Shown: positions 24,520 through 31,292 of the stretch, piece by piece
Layout of the letters: every line of letters starts with the position of its first letter
Position numbering within the stretch: the stretch's first letter is position 1
From: Saprospirales bacterium
Lineage (GTDB): Bacteria > Bacteroidota > Bacteroidia > Chitinophagales > Saprospiraceae
Direction: 5' to 3'
Length of the DNA stretch: 40,273 nt
NCBI GenBank assembly: GCA_947459365.1
Contig: CANHDG010000004.1
Coordinates: 1 to 40,273, forward strand
Translations under genes and position numbers: made by a program
The notes under the pieces: model-generated
Told to the model about the DNA's origin: nothing
Databases searched by the model: none
What the model saw: the letters and a program-made list of their open reading frames with translations, nothing else

Positions 24520-24660
24520 AAAATCTGATTTGAATGTTAAAGAAAATTTATCCAATTGCAAATAAATTCCTAATGAACGTCCAATGTAAGGGTTCGAATT
24601 ACTCAAATCAGGGCCTGGAGAACAAGTATTTTATTTGTTATCAGGCGAATTGCATACCCA

Positions 24661-24698
24661 GTCAGGAAGGAAGGATTAAGGAATGCTTCCTCCCTGAC
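24661..24698. repeat. Hairpin in the gldK-gldL gap
   Basis: GTCAGGAAGGAAG and CTTCCTCCCTGAC pair over 13 bp with one mismatch around a 12-nt loop, 25 nt after the gldK stop on the - strand. There is no T-tract, so it more likely stabilises the gldK 3' end or tunes read-through than ends transcription. Confidence 0.55.
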
Positions 24699-24722
24699 AG
24701 GGTACTATTACTAATGGTCTAA

Positions 24723-25979
24723 TTAGAAATCGTTGATAGAACGGCCAAGAAATGCCAACACACAACGGAAACCAACATAGCACTTCGTAGTGTCTTGATA
24801 CTCCCAAGAACGAGAACCGGTCTGTAAGAAGAAGGCTACATCTTTCCACGATCCACCGCGAATTACTTTACGCTTAGAGGTGATTGGATCTTCGTCTTTA
24901 GCATCGTAACGGATATCTGGGTTCAAATCGTGCATGAAAGAGTACGCATTCTCGAAGTATGCAGTCTCCGTCCACTCTGACACGTTACCAGACATACAGA
25001 ATAAACCGTAGTCGTTTGGATAGTACTTATCAACAGGTACGGTATACAAGCCACCATCCTCAGGATAATTACCACGGCCAGGCTTGAAGTTTGCCAACAA
25101 GCAGCCTTTCGCGTTACGAGTGTAATAAGCACCCCATGGATAAGGAGCTAATTCGCGTCCACCGCGAGCTGCCCATTCCCACTCATGCTCTGTTGGCAAA
25201 CGGAAGTCTTCTGACATAGGCTCATCGATTCCACGGTACATGTTCCAAAGTTTGGTTCTCCAATACGTGAAAGCCTTTGCCATTTTCCAGTTTACACCCA
25301 CCACAGGATACTCGTCAAAGGCAGGGTGCCAGAAGTAGTTACGAGTCATTGGCTCATTGTAAGAATACGCATAGTCACGTACCCAAGCCAATGTGTCTGG
25401 ATAGATTTTTACTTTTTCTTTCTTCAGGTGGGAAGTACGGTTAGCATTGCGGTCATGTGCCGCTTTCTGCCAATCCAGCCACTGCATTTCAAAAACCAGT
25501 TTGCTGGTGTTTAATTCTTTTCTTCCGGAGAAGCGCTCATTGCCCTGGAAGAAGAGATCTTCAAGTTCTTGTGCACTTTCCTCCCAATCGATGGGCTCTT
25601 CCCAGTCGATGAGCTGCTTGTCAGCAGAACCATCGCCTTCATCCTCCACATAGTGTTGAAGGGTTTCGTGTGCCAATGAGTCAATAACCCATTGAACAAA
25701 CTGACGATACTCGTTGTTGGTAATTTCGGTTTCGTCCATAAAAAAGCCTTGAATAGAGATGGCTTTTGGACGAGCAACCATTTGTTTGCTAAGATCCTCG
25801 TCACCTGCGCCCACGTGCAAAGTTCCGGATGGAATGTAGAGCATTCCGTAAGGATTAACACCTCTCCATTTCGGACGGTCGAGCACACCAACGAGTTGAC
25901 CTCCTTCTTGGCGGCCGCAAGAGGACAGGATTGCCGCGAAAAAGCTGAGAAGCAGAAGCGATTTTTGTAGTTGTTTCAT
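24723..25979 (-). CDS. gldK: T9SS ring lipoprotein GldK
   Basis: 418 residues from ATG 25979. The track start at 26111 adds 44 residues that run through the promoter region and is rejected, because MKQLQKSLLLLSFFAAILSSC is an ideal lipoprotein signal with acceptor C21. The mature protein has a formylglycine-generating-enzyme/sulfatase-modifying fold (MLYIPSGTLHVGAGDED, DETEITNNEYRQFV, PVVGVNWKMAKAFTYWR, RLPTEHEWEWAARGG, GNVSEWTETAYF, VIRGGSWKD, YVGFRCV). It forms the outer-membrane-linked ring of the type IX secretion system with GldN. It is the first gene of the gldKLMN operon. Confidence 0.96.
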   Translation of the reverse strand: MKQLQKSLLLLSFFAAILSSCGRQEGGQLVGVLDRPKWRGVNPYGMLYIPSGTLHVGAGDEDLSKQMVARPKAISIQGFFMDETEITNNEYRQFVQWVIDSLAHETLQHYVEDEGDGSADKQLIDWEEPIDWEESAQELEDLFFQGNERFSGRKELNTSKLVFEMQWLDWQKAAHDRNANRTSHLKKEKVKIYPDTLAWVRDYAYSYNEPMTRNYFWHPAFDEYPVVGVNWKMAKAFTYWRTKLWNMYRGIDEPMSEDFRLPTEHEWEWAARGGRELAPYPWGAYYTRNAKGCLLANFKPGRGNYPEDGGLYTVPVDKYYPNDYGLFCMSGNVSEWTETAYFENAYSFMHDLNPDIRYDAKDEDPITSKRKVIRGGSWKDVAFFLQTGSRSWEYQDTTKCYVGFRCVLAFLGRSINDF

Positions 25980-26036
25980 GTTGAACACCCGTGTAAAGTT
26001 ACCTACTAAATTTGTTCGGTTTAAAAAAATCAGCCG

Positions 26037-26065
26037 TAAAGGTAGATGATTAGGTTGTATGCAAA
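26037..26065 (-). promoter_or_regulatory. Candidate promoter of gldKLMN
   Basis: On the - strand TTTG (26065-26062), a 17-nt spacer and TACCTTTA (26044-26037; last base differs from TAnnTTTG), about 58 nt upstream of the gldK start. An alternative exact -7 match TACTTTTG lies further upstream at 26116-26109. The porP-like gene has the same TACCTTTA box at 27210-27217. Confidence 0.4.
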
Positions 26066-26089
26066 CAAATGATGCGAAAAAAAATTGTC

Positions 26090-26103
26090 TGAAAATATTT
26101 TCA
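26090..26103. promoter_or_regulatory. Perfect 14-bp palindrome upstream of gldK
   Basis: TGAAAATATTTTCA is fully symmetrical and lies between the two candidate -7 boxes of the gldKLMN promoter region. It could be a regulator site, but AT-rich palindromes also occur by chance. Confidence 0.3.
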
Positions 26104-26201
26104 ATGGCCAAAAGTAGTGAGGTTTGAACGAAAACAGGCCCTTTTTTCGTATTAAACCCTCAAAATTTTAACATTTAGAGTAGAATTCAAAAGATAAACT
26201 C

Positions 26202-27191
26202 CTAGCGAAAACGGGGATTATTGATCACCGGAGGTAATTTACCAGCTCCAACGGGAGGCCCCCACCGATACTGCAATCCAATCTCATGGCTGCCGCGATT
26301 CACGGCGCCTAAACCAGATAATGGCCATTCGTACGCATAGAGTAAGAGGGTCTTTTCATTGAGGCGCATTCCTAAATAGCCCATGATAGCATCGCGGGAA
26401 TTGGTTGTTAATCCTCGAAAACCGACGCCTGCCAAGAATTTTTCAAGGTAAACCGCCTGAAAAGCCCCTTCGAACTGGGTAACCTTCCCATCGGTTTTGA
26501 CCAAAGCGCCCGAGCGAAGCTCTATGTCCTCCCCTACAGGCTGCTGGTATCCAACCTGCAACACGTAATGCCGTTCTGGTTGTAAGCGGAATCGACCTTC
26601 CCCCTGGCTTTTACTTAATTGCGGTGCAAAGACAGGCAGTGCTGCCATACCGGCTTGCCAGTTACGCCACTCCATATATACCCCTACCTCCGCCACTGGT
26701 GCAGCAGCAGATATTCTGCCCTCGGGTAACCATTGATCGTTGTGCTGAAAAGAGGGATCTTGGTAACTACCCTGTGGACTGCGCAATTTTCGGCCATCCA
26801 AACTATATTGCTGCATCCCAGCACTGATTCCAATAGAAATAAGACCTTCTGGACCCAACCAGCGCTGATAACTGTAACTGGCCATTACCTGGGTAGTTTG
26901 GTGAGGCCCCAATTGGTCATTGTCCAATTTGATGCCGACCCCACTGCTGATAAATCGAACCGGAATGGCCGCATCCAAGTGCTGACTTACCGGAGCCCCC
27001 TCTAAGTCCACCCACTGACTGCGGTAGATTCCGTTGGCAACCAAGGTTTCATCCAATCCTGCAGCAGCTGGGTTGTATAAATAGGGGTTGTTCAGCCAAC
27101 CAGCGTACTGCGCCAGTTGCTGCGCCTGTGCCCATTGTCCTCCCAGTAACAACAGTGCAAAAAATCCAATTTCCCGATTGTATAACCTCAT
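26202..27191 (-). CDS. PorP/SprF-family outer-membrane protein
   Basis: 329 residues from ATG 27191; the track's 27368 start adds 59 residues with no signal character. The signal peptide is MRLYNREIGFFALLLLGGQWAQAQ. The mature N-terminus QYAGWLNNPYLYNPAAAGLDETLVANGIYRSQW is the hallmark of PorP/SprF proteins. It is followed by a beta-barrel with repeated strands, including ALVKTDGKVTQFEGAFQAVYLEKFLAGVGFR. These proteins help anchor or deliver specific T9SS substrates at the outer membrane. The gene lies directly upstream of gldK on the same strand, fitting that role. Which substrate it serves is unknown. Confidence 0.9.
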   Translation of the reverse strand: MRLYNREIGFFALLLLGGQWAQAQQLAQYAGWLNNPYLYNPAAAGLDETLVANGIYRSQWVDLEGAPVSQHLDAAIPVRFISSGVGIKLDNDQLGPHQTTQVMASYSYQRWLGPEGLISIGISAGMQQYSLDGRKLRSPQGSYQDPSFQHNDQWLPEGRISAAAPVAEVGVYMEWRNWQAGMAALPVFAPQLSKSQGEGRFRLQPERHYVLQVGYQQPVGEDIELRSGALVKTDGKVTQFEGAFQAVYLEKFLAGVGFRGLTTNSRDAIMGYLGMRLNEKTLLLYAYEWPLSGLGAVNRGSHEIGLQYRWGPPVGAGKLPPVINNPRFR

Positions 27192-27358
27192 CCCTGAAAA
27201 TGGTTGCGGTAAAGGTAATACATGCGATTGGTTGTTTGTTTGTTTTGAAAAAAAACTACCATTGCAAATGCTTCGTACGTGCGACCCTTGGAAGGAAAGG
27301 AAAGAGCCTTTGCCGTTTGGGCAATTATTTGACAAACCACTAAAAGGGGGGAAAGCGT

Positions 27359-28039
27359 TTAGTGACAATCCAAATTTGCAGGCGGAACAGCCGAATTAAA
27401 CAAGCTTAAATCAAGCTGTAGGCCTCTTTGTATCAACAAAGCGCCTGATATTATTAGTAAAATCGGTTGTATGTACCGAAATCGAGCTCGGATGACCGCG
27501 TTAAACCGGGAGCCTACTAGGGTAGCGCCCACCATTAAGGGTAGGGTTCCCATACCAAAAAAGAACATAAATGCGGCCCCTTCAAGGGGATCCGACATAG
27601 CGATGGCTCCTGCTAAAGCGGCATAAACCAATCCACAGGGAACCAATCCATTTAAAAGGCCAAAGGAAAAGGAGGCACCATCAGGGTGGTGTCGTAGTAG
27701 GCTACTCATGTGCTGCTGAAGCCAGGCAGACCATCGCTGCAGAAGGGTCCAGCGATGTAGCAACCGTTCTAACCGCCAAGCAAGAAGCGCAAAGGCAACC
27801 ATAAAAAACCCAGCAAACAGCGAAAGAGCCTGCTGCAAACCAGCAAGAGCGATTGCCTTTCCTGCTAATCCAAAAAAAACACCGAGTCCACTGTAGGTCA
27901 GGATTCTTCCAATCTGATATTCCAAGCTACGAAGCCAAGGCCGCCCGGTACCCCCCCCTATCAACGCCAGTTGAAGGGGGCCACACATACCTAGGCAGTG
28001 CAAACTGCCTGCCAATCCGAGGAGTACTGCAGGAAGCAT
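27359..28039 (-). CDS. TauE/SafE-like (COG2836) membrane protein of the cbb3 operon
   Basis: 226 residues with about six membrane segments. The N-terminal SLHCLGMCGPLQLAL and the internal NGLVPCGLVYAALAGA are the two conserved half-repeats of the COG2836 sulfite-exporter/DsbD-like family, with paired cysteines that could bind copper or exchange thiols. Proteins of this type recur at the end of cbb3 oxidase clusters and are thought to assist oxidase biogenesis, perhaps in metal or redox delivery; this is inferred from context. It starts 6 nt after fixH, so it is the last gene of the cco operon. Confidence 0.85.
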   Translation of the reverse strand: MLPAVLLGLAGSLHCLGMCGPLQLALIGGGTGRPWLRSLEYQIGRILTYSGLGVFFGLAGKAIALAGLQQALSLFAGFFMVAFALLAWRLERLLHRWTLLQRWSAWLQQHMSSLLRHHPDGASFSFGLLNGLVPCGLVYAALAGAIAMSDPLEGAAFMFFFGMGTLPLMVGATLVGSRFNAVIRARFRYIQPILLIISGALLIQRGLQLDLSLFNSAVPPANLDCH

Positions 28040-28045
28040 CTTAAA

Positions 28046-28489
28046 TTAGATTAAAATGGCGGTTTCGTAGTAATAATTTTTCTGAGCCGCTACCCAATTC
28101 AGCTCCACATGCCAACGCCCCCCTACTTTTGATTGGACCGGAATTTGGATCAGACTTTTTCCAGCAATTTCCAAGTATTGGTCATCGGCCACGGAGGCGG
28201 AGCGGTAAAGCTTTACCTTTCCGTCGGTAGCAGTCATCCCTGCAGGCAGCTGGATCAGCACCATTTTCTGTGTTTCATCGTACAAAACGGCAGGCTTCAC
28301 TTCTAATGCCGCGGTATTTTGTTTGCCATTAAGGTGCTCCTGGTAGTTCAAATCCAGGTCGTAATAATCTTTCTGTACCAAACCGGGGTCATGTGTGGTT
28401 GAGATCAGCACCATGGTTACCATGCCAATCGCGAATGTGGCATACACCAAGGCAATTCCGGTTCCCCAATTAAATTTTATCATATTCAT
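28046..28489 (-). CDS. ccoH: FixH/CcoH family assembly protein
   Basis: 147 residues: one N-terminal membrane helix (GIALVYATFAIGMVTMVLISTTHDP) then a periplasmic beta-sandwich domain, as in FixH. The segment LVQKDYYDLDLNYQEHLN after the helix is characteristic. It is involved in maturation or stability of cbb3 oxidase. The ATG overlaps the ccoG stop by one base (TAATG arrangement), giving translational coupling. Confidence 0.9.
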   Translation of the reverse strand: MNMIKFNWGTGIALVYATFAIGMVTMVLISTTHDPGLVQKDYYDLDLNYQEHLNGKQNTAALEVKPAVLYDETQKMVLIQLPAGMTATDGKVKLYRSASVADDQYLEIAGKSLIQIPVQSKVGGRWHVELNWVAAQKNYYYETAILI

Positions 28490-29925
28490 TATTTGTTAGG
28501 TCCCATAAAATTGGTCGTCACTTTGTCGATGACTTTACCATTGCTGATTACTTCTATTTCCAATTCCGTTTTTCGGCCGTTCAATTGATTCAAAGGCATA
28601 TTCACAAAGAAAGCGCCTTCAGCCACTTTGTCTTTTTTAAGCTGATCATGCGATTGCCCCACAAATTCAATTTTCCCTTCTGGTTGCTTCAATTTAAGTT
28701 CGAAAGGCAAATCCTTGCCAGATTTGTTGATCAACTTATAGGTGTACAGATTGGTAATATGCTCTGCGTCCTTTTCTTGATAAAGTTGTCCAGGTGAGCG
28801 AAGAATGATACTTTCAATCATTCCTCGGTTAGCAATCAAGACCACATCAAGTGCTAATAAAGCCATCAGTACAAAACTGTAGGCATACACACGAGGCGTA
28901 AAAATTCGGCGAACCCCACTGTTGATACCTGTTTCAGAATCGTAGCGAATCAATCCTTTCGGTTTGTCTACTTTTTCCATAATCTGATCGCAAGCATCGA
29001 TGCAGGCGGTACAGTTAGTACACTCCAACTGGGTTCCATTTCGAATATCAATTCCAGTTGGGCAAACAGCGATGCAGAGCTTGCAATCGATACAGTCCCC
29101 TTGAACCGATGCTCGAATTTGCTCAACTGGATTTTTCTTGAGTTTTCCCCTAGGCTCTCCTCTTTTATGATCGTAGGCTACGACAATAGATTCCTTTACC
29201 AGCAGCACCCCTTGAAGGCGTCCATAAGGACAAATCGTGGTACAAACCTGCTCGCGCATCCGGGCAAACACCCCGTAAAAAACCCCAGAAAAACCAAGAA
29301 TAGCGAAAAAGCCACCCCAGTGTTGGGTAACTGGTTCCCGCACAATCTTGAGGACCTCGTCCATCGTAATGATATAGGCCAGAAAGTAATTAGATACGAC
29401 AAAAGAGATGGCGAAAAAGACCAGGTGTTTAAGGGTTTTTTTCCGGATTTTCTCTGCGGTCCATGGAGAGGCATCCAACTTGCGCTGCGCTCCGGCATCC
29501 CCTTCAATCCAGTATTCGATTCGCCGAAAAAACATTTCCATGAAGACGGTTTGGGGGCATACCCAGCCACAGAACAACCTACCAAAAACAACGGTAAAAA
29601 GGATGATAAACACAAAAAACGTGAGCAGCACTAGCACGAACAGGTGAAAATCCTGAGGCGTAAACAAGATTCCGAAGAAAATGAACTTACGCTCCAAGAC
29701 ATTAAAGAGAAACAACTGTTCCCCGTTGTGCTTGATAAATGGAAAAACCAGAAAAACGGCGAGGAAAATCAGGCTTACGATGGTCCGGGCATTGTAAAAG
29801 CGTCCGGAGGGCTTTTTGGGATAGAGCCAAATCCGTTTCCCATCTTGATCGACGGTAGCGATGGAATCTCGGTAGGCTTCGGTATCTTCCTCCATTTTTT
29901 GCAACAAGTCAGAATGGGTTGCCAT
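28489..29925 (-). CDS. ccoG: Cytochrome c oxidase accessory protein CcoG (4Fe-4S membrane protein)
   Basis: 478 residues. Membrane helices near 45-65, 90-115, 165-190 and 210-225 (VSLIFLAVFLVFPF, VLLTFFVFIILFTVVFG, LVFFAISFVVSNYFLAYI), the conserved FCGWVCPQTVFMEMFFRRIEYW after helix 2, and a 2x[4Fe-4S] ferredoxin domain (CIDCKLCIAVCPTGID, ECTNCTACIDACDQIM). A C-terminal Ig-like domain (residues ~370-478) follows one more helix. CcoG acts in copper reduction/delivery for cbb3 biogenesis (known in Rhodobacter). It is separated from ccoP by a 192-nt gap with a stem-loop element. Confidence 0.95.
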   Translation of the reverse strand: MATHSDLLQKMEEDTEAYRDSIATVDQDGKRIWLYPKKPSGRFYNARTIVSLIFLAVFLVFPFIKHNGEQLFLFNVLERKFIFFGILFTPQDFHLFVLVLLTFFVFIILFTVVFGRLFCGWVCPQTVFMEMFFRRIEYWIEGDAGAQRKLDASPWTAEKIRKKTLKHLVFFAISFVVSNYFLAYIITMDEVLKIVREPVTQHWGGFFAILGFSGVFYGVFARMREQVCTTICPYGRLQGVLLVKESIVVAYDHKRGEPRGKLKKNPVEQIRASVQGDCIDCKLCIAVCPTGIDIRNGTQLECTNCTACIDACDQIMEKVDKPKGLIRYDSETGINSGVRRIFTPRVYAYSFVLMALLALDVVLIANRGMIESIILRSPGQLYQEKDAEHITNLYTYKLINKSGKDLPFELKLKQPEGKIEFVGQSHDQLKKDKVAEGAFFVNMPLNQLNGRKTELEIEVISNGKVIDKVTTNFMGPNK

Positions 29926-30020
29926 GGTGTTTATTTTTTGAATCGAACTTGAATTGATAAGGATAAGCTGCTTAGTGGAACCGTTAGTTTGTAGGGGGGC
30001 GACTTTTTTCTTCTTCCCCT

Positions 30021-30072
30021 GCTCTCCAGAGAATACCAGACGGTACGTTCTAAAAGTACCCTGCTGGAGAGC
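30021..30072. other. Nested stem-loop in the ccoP-ccoG gap
   Basis: A perfect 9-bp outer stem GCTCTCCAG/CTGGAGAGC encloses an inner stem GGTAC/GTACC with a 9-nt loop. Neither strand shows a T-tract. It sits in the 192-nt gap that interrupts an otherwise tightly packed operon, and is read as part of the ccoG leader. Confidence 0.5.
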
Positions 30073-30117
30073 GTGAAGTAGAAGGTTATAGAAGATGGAG
30101 CAAAGTCCACCGGTCGT

Positions 30118-31062
30118 TTATTTTCCGGTCACTGGAGGGGCAGTTGAAGTGGTATCTGCCGTAGTGGCCTCTACCCATTTCTCCCCTTGTGGAGCTTTCG
30201 CGTTGGGTGGATTAGATCCGACTTTGCTTATGATGTAACTAGCTAGTTTCTGCATATCACCGGGGCCGATTTGTGCTTGCCAAGCGATCATTCCTTTTTC
30301 TGGAACCCCGTATTTAATGGTTTTAAAGACATTCTTTACACCACCTCCGTGGATCCAGTGCTCGTCGGTCAAGTTAGGGCCTACTCCGCCCTCCAGGGCT
30401 TTTCCGTGGCAGGCAGCGCAGTTGGCATTGAATACTACCTCCCCTTGACTCAGGGCACTAGCATCGGTGATTACCGTTACGGACGATTCATCCACCTTAT
30501 TTGCTTGTCCTGCAAGGGCCATAGCGATTTCCTTTCGGGCGGTTTCCACCTCCTTGTTGTACTCTTGCTCTTGGGAAGGGCCATTCCCCCCAAAGTGGTA
30601 GTAATACAAGTAGCCCACCGACCAGATAATGGTTACGATGAACATATTGACCCACCACGGTGGCAAGCTATTGTCCAACTCGCGGATTCCATCGAAGTCA
30701 TGATGAGAAAGAATTTCACCTTCCCGTTCCAATGGAACAGCATCCTCCCAGTATTTTTTGCGGAACTTCGTCCAGAAATCCTCCCCCTCCAGTTCGGCAA
30801 CTTCTTCTGGCAAAGAAAGCCCAGCTTTTTGTGCTTCCAGTTGGAGGATCCGTTGGTACATAAATTTATTCACCCAGAGCATATAGACAATGCCCAGAAC
30901 GACCATCAGGGACGCGGCAGTGACCAGTACCCAGGTCATGATATGGCTAAACTCAGTAACCCCATCCGCTTTTGCGGTTGCTGCCGCAGCCGCAGACTGC
31001 CCCCAAATGGGTGCTGCGACGAGCAGAGCCATCATGAGTATGAAAAATTGGCGTGATCTCAT
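30118..31062 (-). CDS. ccoP: Cytochrome cbb3 oxidase subunit CcoP (one heme-c motif visible)
   Basis: 314 residues with an N-terminal signal/helix, a second helix (WVLVTAASLMVVLGIVYMLWV, 44-64), the CcoP linker HHDFDGIRELDNSLPPWWVNMFIVTIIWSVGYL (120-152) with the third helix, and a C-terminal cytochrome c domain with one CxxCH (CAACH, 215-219) and KYGVPEKGMIAW as the Met-ligand loop. Classical CcoP carries two heme-c domains; only one is visible here. It passes electrons from periplasmic cytochromes to CcoO. It follows ccoQ by 39 nt. Confidence 0.93.
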   Translation of the reverse strand: MRSRQFFILMMALLVAAPIWGQSAAAAATAKADGVTEFSHIMTWVLVTAASLMVVLGIVYMLWVNKFMYQRILQLEAQKAGLSLPEEVAELEGEDFWTKFRKKYWEDAVPLEREGEILSHHDFDGIRELDNSLPPWWVNMFIVTIIWSVGYLYYYHFGGNGPSQEQEYNKEVETARKEIAMALAGQANKVDESSVTVITDASALSQGEVVFNANCAACHGKALEGGVGPNLTDEHWIHGGGVKNVFKTIKYGVPEKGMIAWQAQIGPGDMQKLASYIISKVGSNPPNAKAPQGEKWVEATTADTTSTAPPVTGK

Positions 31063-31101
31063 TGAATTAGATATTTATGGTTGTGCGTTAGGTGTTTCGT
31101 T

Positions 31102-31263
31102 TTATTCGTCCCGAAGCGGCATTTCTGCCATGCGGTTCATTTCTTCTTTATCTCCCAAAAAAGCACGAATCGCGGCGATACAGAAAACGCTGAAAAAGAG
31201 CACCAAGGTGAATATTCCAAACGACTGTATTCCGTCAACGGACTGAAGCAAGTATTTATACAT
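31102..31263 (-). CDS. ccoQ: CcoQ-like small subunit of cbb3 oxidase (not in the ORF track)
   Basis: 53 residues, too short for the ORF track: MYKYLLQSVDG, then one membrane helix (IFTLVLFFSVFCIAAI), a charged tail GDKEEMNRMAEMPLRDE and a TAA stop. Size, single helix and position between ccoNO and ccoP match CcoQ/FixQ, which stabilises the oxidase. The start is 29 nt after the ccoNO stop and the stop is 39 nt before ccoP. Homology cannot be shown from so short a sequence; the call rests on context. Confidence 0.8.
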   Translation of the reverse strand: MYKYLLQSVDGIQSFGIFTLVLFFSVFCIAAIRAFLGDKEEMNRMAEMPLRDE

Positions 31264-31292
31264 GGTTTACGGACTTTTTTAATCGTTAAAAA

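Noticed and set aside
25980-26111. 44-residue extension of GldK in the ORF track
   Set aside because: It precedes a perfect lipoprotein signal peptide starting at 25979 and runs through the promoter region.
29101-29634. 177-residue plus-strand ORF inside ccoG
   Set aside because: It is antisense to a well-supported gene, has no recognisable domain and reads as a mirror frame.
30271-31056. 261-residue plus-strand ORF antisense to ccoP
   Set aside because: Antisense to ccoP over its full length; no domains and typical mirror-frame composition.
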